Positions 35,933 to 45,148 of a stretch of 64,000 bases of DNA are shown piece after piece. The position numbers and the translations under genes were made by a program. This stretch comes from CAILUG01 sp038125665. GTDB taxonomy: Bacteria; Pseudomonadota; Gammaproteobacteria; Pseudomonadales; Pseudohongiellaceae. Position 1 is the stretch's first letter. Each line of letters starts with the position of its first letter. A model generated the notes under the pieces. It was not told where the DNA came from. It was given only the letters and a program-made list of their open reading frames with translations, and made no database searches. The stretch is from positions 158,888 through 222,887 of the forward strand of contig JAYPEI010000003.1 of NCBI GenBank assembly GCA_038125665.1, read 5' to 3'.

Positions 35933-36274
35933 TCAGTTGTCGCCTCTTTCGGCGGCAGAGTCATCCAATAATGCCTTTAGCTCACCGGATTCATACATTT
36001 CAGTCATGATGTCGCACCCTCCAACCAACTCTCCATCAACGAAAAGTTGAGGAAACGTCGGCCAATCTGACACTTTGGGTAGGTTTGCACGAATGTCAGG
36101 ATTACTCAAAATATCAACGTAGGCAAACTTTTGGCCACAGGCCATCAAAATCTGAGTAGCACGAGCTGAAAAGCCGCATTGAGGCTGATTTGGATTTCCC
36201 TTCATATATAACAATATACTGTGGTTACTTATCTGATCGCGGATTGTCTCTTCAATAGTCATGTCACTGCTCAT
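35933..36274 (-). CDS. grxD: Monothiol glutaredoxin GrxD
   Basis: CGFS-type glutaredoxin that carries or transfers [2Fe-2S] clusters, 113 residues. The active site is C33-G-F-S in PNQPQCGFSARA, with the glutathione-binding WPTFPQLFVDGELVGGCDIMTEMYESGEL. The N-terminus ETIRDQISNHSILLYMKG is typical. It heads a likely operon with an EamA transporter and pnuC, and diverges from argD across 359 bp. Confidence 0.96.
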   Translation of the reverse strand: MSSDMTIEETIRDQISNHSILLYMKGNPNQPQCGFSARATQILMACGQKFAYVDILSNPDIRANLPKVSDWPTFPQLFVDGELVGGCDIMTEMYESGELKALLDDSAAERGDN

Positions 36275-36633
36275 AAAAATACCGTTTACAACGCATAATT
36301 TGGTGCATGCACCTTAGATAAATAAGTTTTCAAAGAAGAATGTAACAGCCTAAAGCTAATAACCCAGCTTTACGCTTGGAATTGTAACTCAATCGCTAGG
36401 AAAAACACATGAATTTGGTTAAAATTAGTGAGGGGCGGACTATTCCGTCCCTTTTTATTTTAAGCCAAGAGCCACTCATAAAAGTAACCTAAGCACTAAT
36501 AAATACTATTTACCTATACCTTACTATTACCAGCTTGGGTCATATGGTGGACAATCATTTGGATCACTTTTGGCTTGGGAGTTATGAACGACATTAGTAC
36601 TAAAAATCTCAGGATCATGAAGGAGATCGGGCG
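36275..36633. other. Intergenic region between grxD and argD with an orphan terminator
   Basis: This 359-bp region carries a well-formed plus-strand terminator (36430-36456) well before argD. A 27-codon frame (36409-36492), with AGGA about 8 bases before its ATG, overlaps that hairpin. Either a small RNA or an argD leader with attenuation would explain this. No other element recognised. Confidence 0.5.
36430..36456 (+). terminator. Intrinsic terminator not preceded by a recognised gene
   Basis: A 9-bp stem, AGGGGCGGA against TCCGTCCCT, with one G-T pair and a 4-base loop, followed by TTTTATTTT. Oriented to stop plus-strand transcription. No plus-strand gene lies in the 150 bp before it. Confidence 0.7.
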
Positions 36634-37821
36634 ATGAATAAAGAGGTTGCTCTCATCAACAACTACGCGAGGAATTCGCTGAGTTTTACTCATGGCGAAG
36701 GTTCCTGGCTGTATGATGCTGAAGGCCGACGTTACCTTGACTCGATCGCTGGGATTGCTGTTAATGCCCTTGGCCATGGACATCCAGTCTTTACAAAGGC
36801 CGTGAGTGCTCAATTGTCGAGGCTGGTGCATGTATCCAATCTATACACTCTCCCAGAGCAAGAGAATTTGGCGCAGACCCTAAGCCAAGCCAGTGGGATG
36901 AATGAAGCGTTCTTTTGCAACTCAGGCGCAGAAAGTATAGAAGCGGCCATAAAAATAGCCCGCAAATTCGGCCATGACAATGGTAAAGTAGAACCAGTGA
37001 TCCTCGTCTTTACTGGAGGCTTCCATGGGCGGACCATGGGGGCCCTTGCCGCCACATCCAACAATACCTATCAAGCCCCTTTCGGGCCCATGTTATCAGG
37101 CTTTATTCGAGCTGATTATGGCAATATAGAAGCGGTTCAAAAAGTCTTTGAGGATCACACTCAAATTTGTGCCGTTCTGGTTGAACCTATCCAAGGAGAA
37201 GGTGGTGTGGTGGTCCCTCCTGCTGGCTTTCTGTCTTCACTACGAAAAATCTGCAAAGAACGAAATGCATTACTGATGTTGGATGAAGTACAGACTGGTA
37301 ATGGACGTACTGGAGAATACTTTGCGTATCAACACAGTAAGATACTCCCCGATGTCTTATCAACGGCCAAGGGGCTTGGCAATGGATACCCAATAGGTGC
37401 CACATTGGTAGCTGGTTTAGCACGTGGTGTTATACAACCTGGTAACCACGGAACTACTTTTGGCGGCTCACCACTAGCCTGTGCAGCTGCCAGCGCTGTA
37501 TATCAAGTTCTTGCTGACGAAAATTTAGTGATGAACGCCGCAGTACGGGGAGAACAGTTGCTTAATGAATTGAATAAAGGTCTGCAGGGATGTCAGGTTG
37601 TAAATGAAATTAGGGGACAAGGACTACTTGTCGGTATTGAATTGAACAAGCCTTGTGGTGAACTGATAGAAAAAGCCAAAGAGCTGGGTGTTCTAATTAA
37701 TGTGGCAGTTCAGAAGGTAATCAGGCTAGCTCCGCCTCTTACAATTAATTCTGAAGAAGTTGATTTTCTAGCTAGAATTATCATCAAACTAGTCAGGAAT
37801 TTTGAAAATGAAGAAAAGTGA
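36634..37821 (+). CDS. argD: Acetylornithine aminotransferase
   Basis: PLP enzyme of arginine synthesis that converts N-acetylglutamate semialdehyde to N-acetylornithine, 395 residues. The PLP-binding Lys is in STAKGLGNGYPIG; FCNSGAESIEAAIKIAR, FHGRTMGALAATSN and LLMLDEVQTGNGRTG are family signatures. AAGGAG lies about 10 bases before the ATG. It overlaps argF, so the arginine pair is translated from one message. Confidence 0.95.
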   Translation: MNKEVALINNYARNSLSFTHGEGSWLYDAEGRRYLDSIAGIAVNALGHGHPVFTKAVSAQLSRLVHVSNLYTLPEQENLAQTLSQASGMNEAFFCNSGAESIEAAIKIARKFGHDNGKVEPVILVFTGGFHGRTMGALAATSNNTYQAPFGPMLSGFIRADYGNIEAVQKVFEDHTQICAVLVEPIQGEGGVVVPPAGFLSSLRKICKERNALLMLDEVQTGNGRTGEYFAYQHSKILPDVLSTAKGLGNGYPIGATLVAGLARGVIQPGNHGTTFGGSPLACAAASAVYQVLADENLVMNAAVRGEQLLNELNKGLQGCQVVNEIRGQGLLVGIELNKPCGELIEKAKELGVLINVAVQKVIRLAPPLTINSEEVDFLARIIIKLVRNFENEEK

Positions 37822-38731
37822 TTTATCCAAAGTGAGGCACTTTCTGCGTCTAACTGATCTTTCTACAGCTGAATTTAAAGCCCTGCTAACTAGGGCTTCC
37901 GAATTAAAAAAGTGGCAGAAAACAGGTGTACCCCATGCTCTATTTCCTGGTGCGGTACTGGGAATGATCTTTGAGAAAGCTTCAACTAGAACTCGCGTTT
38001 CTTTTGAAGCCGGTATGATTCAACTGGGTGGGGGCTCTATATTCCTTTCACCTAATGATACTCAGCTGGGAAGAGGTGAGCCTATCGAGGATACAGCACG
38101 TGTGCTAAGTGAAATGGTAGACATTATCATGGTCCGAACATTTGAACATAGAAAAATAGAACTATTCGCACAAAATGCTGAAGTACCAGTCATAAATGCA
38201 CTAACTGATATGCATCATCCTTGTCAGCTTCTCGCAGATATGCAAACTTACCATGAACACCGAGGAGACATTAGTGGTCGAAAAGTGTGCTGGGTTGGAG
38301 ATGGAAACAATATGTGCCACTCATTTATGGAAGCAGCTTCTCTCCTTGATTTCGAACTGAGCGTTGCCTGTCCTCCGGGCTTCGAACCTGATGCCAAGAT
38401 ATTGCACTCTTATGCCAAACACGTGCATATTGAACGTGATCCAGCAAAAGCGGTTTCTGGCGCCTCTTTGGTAGCAACAGATGTCTGGGCATCAATGGGG
38501 CAAGAAAAAGAGCAAAAAACTCGTGAAGAAGCTTTTGCCGGTTACCAAGTTACCCAAGAATTAATGGCAAAATCCCAAAAAGATGCCCTATTCATGCACT
38601 GTTTACCTGCTCATCGTGGCGAAGAAGTCAGCGCTGAAGTGATAGATGATCCCAACTCTGTGGTATGGGATGAGGCAGGTAATCGTCTTCATGCACAGAA
38701 AGCTCTAATAGAATTTCTGCTAAACCAATAG
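37802..38731 (+). CDS. argF: Ornithine carbamoyltransferase
   Basis: Forms citrulline from ornithine and carbamoyl phosphate, anabolic. Start is TTG 37802 or ATG 37808; both lie inside the end of argD (20- or 14-base overlap), which suggests translational coupling. Signatures: carbamoyl-phosphate loop EKASTRTRVSFE, HHPCQLLADMQT, and the ornithine-binding FMHCLPAHRGEEV. Length about 307-309 residues is normal. Next gene, an ABC ATPase, begins 33 bp downstream. Confidence 0.96.
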   Translation: MKMKKSDLSKVRHFLRLTDLSTAEFKALLTRASELKKWQKTGVPHALFPGAVLGMIFEKASTRTRVSFEAGMIQLGGGSIFLSPNDTQLGRGEPIEDTARVLSEMVDIIMVRTFEHRKIELFAQNAEVPVINALTDMHHPCQLLADMQTYHEHRGDISGRKVCWVGDGNNMCHSFMEAASLLDFELSVACPPGFEPDAKILHSYAKHVHIERDPAKAVSGASLVATDVWASMGQEKEQKTREEAFAGYQVTQELMAKSQKDALFMHCLPAHRGEEVSAEVIDDPNSVVWDEAGNRLHAQKALIEFLLNQ

Positions 38732-38764
38732 GAATAGCCCCCAAAGAAATACGGAATACAGTAA

Positions 38765-39889
38765 GTGGTTAAGACTTTGTTAAAAGTAGAAAATATCAGC
38801 TGTAGTTACGGTAACTTTACTGTTTTCCGTGACCTAAGCTTTTCTATTACAGAGGGCTCCTTAGTTTCCTTATTGGGCCCCAGCGGCTGCGGTAAAACCA
38901 CAGCACTTCGCGCAATTGCCGGTTTTGAACCTGTTCGAGAAGGAACCATAACACTATCTAACACCTTCCTCAGCACAAAAAGTAATACCCTACCAACCGA
39001 ATCTCGACATATAGGTATGGTTTTTCAAGACTATGCCCTCTTCCCCCATTTGAATGTCAGTGACAATATATCCTTTGGTTTAAAACACCTAAGTGCTCCG
39101 GCACGTAAAACTCGAACTGCAGAATTACTATCACTGATTCGAATGCAAGATCTTGCTTTGGCTTGGCCGCATGAGCTCTCTGGCGGGCAACAACAGAGAG
39201 TTGCTCTGGCCAGAGCTTTGGCACCAAAGCCAAAGCTACTCCTATTAGATGAGCCTTTTTCTAATTTGGATTCAGAACTTAGGCGCCAGCTGGCTCAGGA
39301 AGTTCGCGACATCCTTCGTCAACAAGGGACTACTGCCATTCTGGTTACTCACGATCAGCAAGAGGCTTTTACTCTAGCTGATGAAGTGGGACTCATGCAT
39401 GAGGGTCAAATCAGACAATGGGGCTCGCCACGAGCTCTATACTTAGAACCTGCTCATCCTTTCGTTGGCACTTTTATCTCCCAAGGATATTTATTACCGG
39501 TTCAAAAAACCGACAATGGCTCGCTTTTGAGTCCCTTTGGATTACTCGAATTAGAACTAAACTCTAGCCTAAATACCAAGCAGCAAATCACTTTTAATGA
39601 GTCTGCGCCAGGCACAGCTTTTCATTTGCTGTTACGCCCCTGGAACATAGAAGCAATTGTCAATGAACAAAATGTTGGTAAATCTGTACTTCAATGCAAA
39701 AAATTACAAGGGAAAGTGCTCACTCAACAGTTCAATGGACCAAACTCTCAGACTATCTTAAGTTTTTTAACCGATAGCGGAGAAACTATTGAACTACTCG
39801 TACAATCCCCTGGATTTACTGAACTCACTCCGGGCACCCAAGTAAATGTAAAATTAAATACCTCTTATCTTCAACTTTACTTGGCATAG
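38765..39889 (+). CDS. ABC transporter ATP-binding protein (FbpC/PotA-like)
   Basis: ATPase subunit of an import-type ABC transporter, 374 residues, GTG start. Walker A GPSGCGKTTA, signature LSGGQQQRVALARAL, and Walker B LLLLDEPFSNLD are intact, and ILVTHDQQEAF is the switch motif. The C-terminal third is a TOBE-like regulatory domain. No permease or binding protein is adjacent. From memory, Pseudomonas also has a lone ATPase gene after argF, so this may be a conserved orphan. Substrate by subfamily could be ferric iron or polyamine; this cannot be settled here. Confidence 0.87.
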   Translation: MVKTLLKVENISCSYGNFTVFRDLSFSITEGSLVSLLGPSGCGKTTALRAIAGFEPVREGTITLSNTFLSTKSNTLPTESRHIGMVFQDYALFPHLNVSDNISFGLKHLSAPARKTRTAELLSLIRMQDLALAWPHELSGGQQQRVALARALAPKPKLLLLDEPFSNLDSELRRQLAQEVRDILRQQGTTAILVTHDQQEAFTLADEVGLMHEGQIRQWGSPRALYLEPAHPFVGTFISQGYLLPVQKTDNGSLLSPFGLLELELNSSLNTKQQITFNESAPGTAFHLLLRPWNIEAIVNEQNVGKSVLQCKKLQGKVLTQQFNGPNSQTILSFLTDSGETIELLVQSPGFTELTPGTQVNVKLNTSYLQLYLA

Positions 39890-40078
39890 TAAGACAAGTG
39901 AACTGGCCACTTTCTACTATCTAGTTAATACCCATTCCCCCGCCCAAGCAAAGACACATAGGGAAAACTGTCATCATCTCAAAAGCTTATCTACACTTTT
40001 TCAACTTAATGTAAAGATCTCGCAAAGAATATCTTTTTTATTCACAAATTACTCACAGAAAATCAAATAAAAATTAAC

Positions 40079-40108
40079 TTGCTTTATAAAAAAACACCTT
40101 GATATAGT
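40079..40108 (+). promoter_or_regulatory. Possible nrdAB promoter
   Basis: TTGCTT at 40079-40084 and TATAGT at 40103-40108 are spaced 18 bases apart; the -10 element matches 5 of 6. The -10 lies inside the first NrdR-like box, a typical place for repression. The -35 is weak. Confidence 0.4.
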
Positions 40109-40141
40109 GTGTTGGAGTGTTTGTTCCCCTAGATATTGTGT
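40095..40141 (+). promoter_or_regulatory. Paired NrdR-box-like sites
   Basis: Two 16-base sites, at 40095-40110 (CACCTTGATATAGTGT) and 40126-40141 (CCCCTAGATATTGTGT), match the NrdR consensus ACACWATATATWGTGT in about 11 and 12 positions, with the right half-sites best conserved. Their spacing is exactly 31 bp, three helical turns, as found in known NrdR operators. NrdR is an ATP/dATP-sensing repressor of ribonucleotide reductase genes; nrdR itself is not in this window. Confidence 0.7.
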
Positions 40142-40661
40142 TTGCTTTTGTATTTTTATAGTTTAAGGACACGCTTACTTTAAGGACTAAGAGGCATATT
40201 TTAACTATCTTTTTTGTCTCATTAAGCCATCAAGAATTTTACTTTTATGGCCGATCTCAGGACCTAAGGAAAGTCTGGAGAAACAAATAACAGAGGCAAA
40301 AGGGAGCAGATACCCAATGGAAGCCTGTCGAGAAAACACCCAAAGTCACTGGAATTGACATGAAACACAGAGCTCTAACTGATTTTGTAAATTGTGTGAA
40401 TTGAAAGATGGTTTTTATTTAAAGAGGCATTTGTTGATGATACTCCTGCAACGGAGGAGAAAATCTCTGCCGACTATGCTCAGTTGCTTATTAGACTGTT
40501 ACTGTATTGAGAACAATTTGAGACTCTGCCCGACTGATTGATCAATAAAAAGCACGAACACTAAAACAAAAAGCGAAACGTAAAAAAATAAAATTGCTAA
40601 CAAGAACCAAAAAAACTAATTAAAGCCCCACTTGGCTCAAATTGTAGAATGCGGAGAAAAA

Positions 40662-43529
40662 ATGTACACAGAACAGAGTTCATCATCTTCTAGTGCTAAT
40701 CTTCAAACTTCAACCTCCTCTCAGGATGAAATTCAAAGTGTAGCGCCAGGGCAGCTTCGAGTAATCAAACGAAATGGCTCTGTTGTAGGCTATGACACAA
40801 GTAAAATTGCAGTAGCGATCACCAAGGCATATTTAGCTGTGGAAGGTGGTAATGCCGCTGCCTCCTCGAGAGTGCACGATATGGTAGCGCGACTTGCTGA
40901 GGAAATTTCTCAAACATTTCGTAGACGTATGCCATCTGGCGGCAGTATTCATATTGAAGAAATTCAAGATCAAGTTGAACTCATGTTAATGCGCACCGGA
41001 GAGCATAAAGTAGCTCGCGCCTATGTCATATATCGGAACGAGCAAGCCCTCAAACGCGCAAAGTCACCAGAAGTAATTGGCGAACATCACCCAAATCTAG
41101 AGGTGGTGATGGAAGATGGTAGTCGTGCCCTTCTCGATAGCAGCCGCCTAAGTACTGTTATTAAAGAAGCGTGTGAAAATCTGGCAGGTGTTGACGCCGA
41201 AAAAATCTATCAAGAAACACTCAAAAATTTATACACTGGAGTGAACATTAAAGACGTGCAAGTTTCATTAGTCATGACTGCACGTACCCTCGTTGAGCAA
41301 GAGCCCAATTATTCCTATGTAACAGCCCGTTTGCTGTTGGATAGTTTACGATCAGAAGCTTTGAGCTTCTTAGGAGTTACCGATCGGGCGACTCAAAGCG
41401 AAATGCACTATCGTTATGCAGCCACCTTGCGTCCATACATAGAGAAAGGTGTTGCACTAGAATTGCTTTCACCTGAATTATTGAACTTTGATCTAGGAGT
41501 ATTGGGGCAGGCTCTGAAAGCAGAGCGTGATGAACAATTCACTTACCTTGGCCTACAGACTTTGTATGACCGATACTTTATCCACTCCAATAATACCCGA
41601 TTCGAATTACCCCAAATCTTCTTTATGCGTGTAGCTATGGGTCTAGCTATTAACGAAGAAAATCGCGATGAACGAGCAATTGAATTCTATAATCAGCTCT
41701 CTAGTTTTGACTACATGGTTAGTACCCCACAACTTTTTAACTCTGGAACATTGCGTCCACAATTAAGTTCATGCTTCTTAACTACAGTCCCAGATGATCT
41801 AGATGGTATATATGGTGCACTTCATGATAATGCAATGCTGTCAAAGTGGGCTGGTGGACTTGGAAATGACTGGACACCTGTGCGTGCGCTTGGTGCGTAT
41901 ATCAAAGGAACAAACGGTCGTAGCCAAGGTGTAGTGCCATTTTTAAAAGTAGTCAACGATACTGCTGTAGCTGTAAACCAAGGTGGTAAACGTAAGGGAG
42001 CTGTGTGTGCCTATCTCGAGAGCTGGCATCTTGATATAGAGGAGTTTCTGGAGCTACGCAAAAATACTGGTGATGATCGTCGTCGTACTCATGATATGAA
42101 CACAGCCAACTGGATTCCGGACCTCTTTATGCGAAGAGTATTTGAAGATGGTCAGTGGACCCTATTCTCTCCTAACGAAGTCCCAGAACTACATGACCTA
42201 CATGGTGCTGCCTTTGATATCAGATATGAAGAATATGAAGCAAAGGCACAACGAGGTGAACTCTTCGTATATAAAACTGTACAAGCTAAAGATCTCTGGC
42301 GAAAAATGCTCAGTATGCTTTTCGAAACCGGTCATCCTTGGATTACATTTAAAGATAGCTGCAATATGCGCTCACCACAGCAGCATGTTGGAGCTGTTCA
42401 TTCTTCTAATTTGTGTACAGAGATTACTCTCAACACAAACAAAGATGAGATAGCCGTATGTAACCTTGGCTCAATTAACATGGTGAACCATGTGACCGAG
42501 CATGGACTTGATCAAGAGAAATTAAAAAAGACCATTACAACTGCAGTACGTATGCTTGATAATGTCATTGATATTAATTACTACTCTGTTGATACAGCGC
42601 GTAATTCAAACATGAAACACCGACCAGTCGGTCTTGGCTTGATGGGTTTCCAGGATGCGCTTTACAAGCAAAAAATTCCTTACGGCTCCTCTCGAGCAGT
42701 AGAATTCGCAGACACTAGCATGGAAATGATTAGTTACTATGCTATCGAAGCATCCTCTAAGCTCAGCGAAGAAAGAGGCACATACTCCACGTACGAGGGC
42801 TCATTGTGGCATCAAGGCATACTTCCTATCGACTCATTGCGGAAGCAAGCAGAGCATAGGGGTAGCGATTATTTCAAAGGCGACCTTACGGAGCGTTTGG
42901 ACTGGCAGTCTTTACGTCAACGAGTCCAAGCTAAAGGAATGCGTAATTCCAACGTGATGGCGATTGCCCCCACGGCAACCATTGCCAACATCACGGGTGT
43001 ATCTCAGTCAATAGAGCCGACATATCAAAACTTGTATGTGAAATCTAATTTGTCTGGAGAGTTTACGGTAGTAAATCCTTATCTGATTCGTGACCTCAAA
43101 GAGCGTGGGTTATGGGACAGTGTGATGCTGAACGACTTGAAATACTACGAAGGTAGTGTGCAAAAAATTGATCGTATCCCAAACGAACTAAAAACACTTT
43201 ATGCCACAGCTTTCGAACTCAGTCCCCAATGGATTGTTGAAGCAGCGAGTCGCCGTCAAAAATGGATCGACCAGGCTCAGTCACTGAATTTGTATATCTC
43301 AGAGGCTAATGGTAAGAAATTAGATGTCACTTATAGAATGGCCTGGCTACTCGGCTTGAAAACCACCTATTATTTACGTGCATTGGCAGCAACAAGCACA
43401 GAGAAATCCACTGTTAGCACTGGCACTTTAAATAAAGTGTCGGCAATAAGCGAAGAAATGTCAGCAGGCCCAGCAGAAGTACCAAAAGCTTGTTCTATCG
43501 ACAATCCCGACTGTGAGGCTTGCCAATAA
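40662..43529 (+). CDS. nrdA: Ribonucleoside-diphosphate reductase, alpha subunit (class Ia)
   Basis: Large catalytic subunit that makes deoxyribonucleotides. From the ATG at 40662, preceded by GGAG, the product is 955 residues; a TTG 10 codons upstream is less likely. It begins with a disordered Ser-rich stretch, then an ATP-cone for allosteric control (VIKRNGSVVGYDTSKIAVAIT). Catalytic Cys appear in LSSCFLT, NLCTEITL and AVCNLGSINM, and the tail has the redox pair in DCEACQ. MAIAPTATIANITGVSQSIEP is the family signature. A second ATP-cone-like region follows around residues 150-240. nrdB lies 124 bp downstream. Confidence 0.96.
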   Translation: MYTEQSSSSSSANLQTSTSSQDEIQSVAPGQLRVIKRNGSVVGYDTSKIAVAITKAYLAVEGGNAAASSRVHDMVARLAEEISQTFRRRMPSGGSIHIEEIQDQVELMLMRTGEHKVARAYVIYRNEQALKRAKSPEVIGEHHPNLEVVMEDGSRALLDSSRLSTVIKEACENLAGVDAEKIYQETLKNLYTGVNIKDVQVSLVMTARTLVEQEPNYSYVTARLLLDSLRSEALSFLGVTDRATQSEMHYRYAATLRPYIEKGVALELLSPELLNFDLGVLGQALKAERDEQFTYLGLQTLYDRYFIHSNNTRFELPQIFFMRVAMGLAINEENRDERAIEFYNQLSSFDYMVSTPQLFNSGTLRPQLSSCFLTTVPDDLDGIYGALHDNAMLSKWAGGLGNDWTPVRALGAYIKGTNGRSQGVVPFLKVVNDTAVAVNQGGKRKGAVCAYLESWHLDIEEFLELRKNTGDDRRRTHDMNTANWIPDLFMRRVFEDGQWTLFSPNEVPELHDLHGAAFDIRYEEYEAKAQRGELFVYKTVQAKDLWRKMLSMLFETGHPWITFKDSCNMRSPQQHVGAVHSSNLCTEITLNTNKDEIAVCNLGSINMVNHVTEHGLDQEKLKKTITTAVRMLDNVIDINYYSVDTARNSNMKHRPVGLGLMGFQDALYKQKIPYGSSRAVEFADTSMEMISYYAIEASSKLSEERGTYSTYEGSLWHQGILPIDSLRKQAEHRGSDYFKGDLTERLDWQSLRQRVQAKGMRNSNVMAIAPTATIANITGVSQSIEPTYQNLYVKSNLSGEFTVVNPYLIRDLKERGLWDSVMLNDLKYYEGSVQKIDRIPNELKTLYATAFELSPQWIVEAASRRQKWIDQAQSLNLYISEANGKKLDVTYRMAWLLGLKTTYYLRALAATSTEKSTVSTGTLNKVSAISEEMSAGPAEVPKACSIDNPDCEACQ

Positions 43530-43653
43530 GGTAAGCCAACATAATGGACCGTTGGTAAGAAAAGTGAAAACCATGGCTCAAGTGACACCAACGTTAAACT
43601 TGAATTTAGAAAAGAACCGATAAATTAAATTAATCAATTGAAAGGGTAATGAG

Positions 43654-44973
43654 ATGTTAAGTTGGGAAGACTTTAATACAGAAGAACAGGTTCCTGTAGC
43701 AGCCAAACCGACCCCGAAACCCATTGTAAAAAAAGAGCCTCTGCTGGTAGAGGTTTTCAAATCAGATACACAAGAAAATCAACTATTAAGCGCTGATGTT
43801 AACGTCGATGCTCGTGAAGACATCGAATCAAGCAAACCCTCTGAAGGAGCTAAGCTAACCCAAAAAGCCACTGGCACAAGCGAAATTGAGAAAGCTCTTG
43901 ATGCAATCGCTGCCATAGATCCTCAGGAAGGCATTGATGAGTTAGCAGGTAGCGCTGAAAGAGTAACAGTTGATCAAAAACGAATGATTAACTGCCGTGC
44001 TGATCTTAACCAGCTAGTCCCCTTTAAGTATGATTGGGCTTGGCAAAAATACCTCGATGGCTGCGCAAACCACTGGATGCCTCAAGAGGTTAACATGAAT
44101 GCTGATATCGCGCTCTGGAAACGTGATGACGGCCTCACACCAGATGAACGTATCATCGTGAAGCGTAGCTTGGGCTTTTTCTCTACTGCAGATTCATTGG
44201 TTGCCAACAACCTTGTATTAGCAATATATCGTCTCGTTACTAACCCAGAATGTCGTCAATATATTCTTCGCCAAGCTTTTGAAGAAGCCATACACACTCA
44301 TGCTTATCAATACTGTATCGAATCACTGGGTATGGATGAAGGTGAAATCTTCAACATGTATCACGAGATTCCAAGTGTCGCAAAAAAAGCTAGCTGGGGA
44401 CTGAAGTATACACGTGAAATTAGTGATCCAACATTTAAAACTGGTACTCCAGAAACTGACCGCAAGCTCCTAAGTAACCTGATCGCATTCTACTGCTGTC
44501 TAGAAGGTATTTTCTTCTACTGTGGATTTACTCAAATTTTATCTATGGGACGCCGTAACAAAATGACAGGCACTTCGGAACAGTTCCAATACATCTTGCG
44601 TGATGAAAGTATGCATCTTAACTTCGGAATCGACATGATCAATCAGATTAAACTTGAAAATCCACACTTGTGGGATGATGACATGAAGTCCAAAGCTACT
44701 CAAATGATCTTGGAGGCTGCACAATTAGAAATTGAATATGCTCGTGACACTATGCCACGAGGCGTTTTAGGGATGAATGCTGCCATGATGGAGGACTACC
44801 TCAAATTTATTGCTAACCGTCGTTTGGTACAGCTTGGGCTTAAAGAACAATATCCCGGCGCACAAAATCCCTTCCCATGGATGAGTGAAATTATGGATCT
44901 TCGTAAAGAGAAAAACTTTTTTGAAACGCGAGTAATTGAATATCAAACAGGTGGTGCTTTAACTTGGGACTGA
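43654..44973 (+). CDS. nrdB: Ribonucleoside-diphosphate reductase, beta subunit
   Basis: Radical-generating small subunit, 439 residues. The iron ligands are seen in FSTADSLVANN (Asp), FEEAIHTHAY (Glu, His), CLEGIFFYCG (Glu) and RDESMHLNFG (Glu, His). The Tyr two residues after the second His (HTHAY) fits the radical Tyr122 of E. coli, so the enzyme should be a tyrosyl-radical class Ia protein. An N-terminal extension of roughly 100 residues, rich in Glu and Lys, precedes the core and is longer than in E. coli. Same transcript as nrdA. Confidence 0.95.
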   Translation: MLSWEDFNTEEQVPVAAKPTPKPIVKKEPLLVEVFKSDTQENQLLSADVNVDAREDIESSKPSEGAKLTQKATGTSEIEKALDAIAAIDPQEGIDELAGSAERVTVDQKRMINCRADLNQLVPFKYDWAWQKYLDGCANHWMPQEVNMNADIALWKRDDGLTPDERIIVKRSLGFFSTADSLVANNLVLAIYRLVTNPECRQYILRQAFEEAIHTHAYQYCIESLGMDEGEIFNMYHEIPSVAKKASWGLKYTREISDPTFKTGTPETDRKLLSNLIAFYCCLEGIFFYCGFTQILSMGRRNKMTGTSEQFQYILRDESMHLNFGIDMINQIKLENPHLWDDDMKSKATQMILEAAQLEIEYARDTMPRGVLGMNAAMMEDYLKFIANRRLVQLGLKEQYPGAQNPFPWMSEIMDLRKEKNFFETRVIEYQTGGALTWD

Positions 44974-45148
44974 TCACGAGCTTTTAACTGAGTGATTATT
45001 TATTTCGATGCAGGATAGAACTACAACACTTTTTTGTTTTTACATACTGAAAGAAACGAGTGATAAACGCTAAGGGGAAGCTTTCGACTTCCAGCTCAAA
45101 AAAATTACAGCTTTAAGCTTACCGCTAAAGTGAGGGGGAACCACCAAG

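Larger units (their letters stand above)
39890..40661. other. Long leader region upstream of nrdA
   Basis: A 772-bp AT-rich region. It contains the paired NrdR-like boxes near 40095-40141 and a DnaA-box-like TTATCTACA at 39987-39995 (one mismatch). From the boxes to the nrdA ATG there are about 520 bp, with a small frame at 40317 after AGGGAG and an unassigned coding-like stretch near 40410-40510. No tRNA or terminator seen. Confidence 0.55.

Noticed and set aside
39987..39995. DnaA box upstream of nrdA
   Set aside because: A single site with one mismatch is expected by chance in AT-rich DNA.
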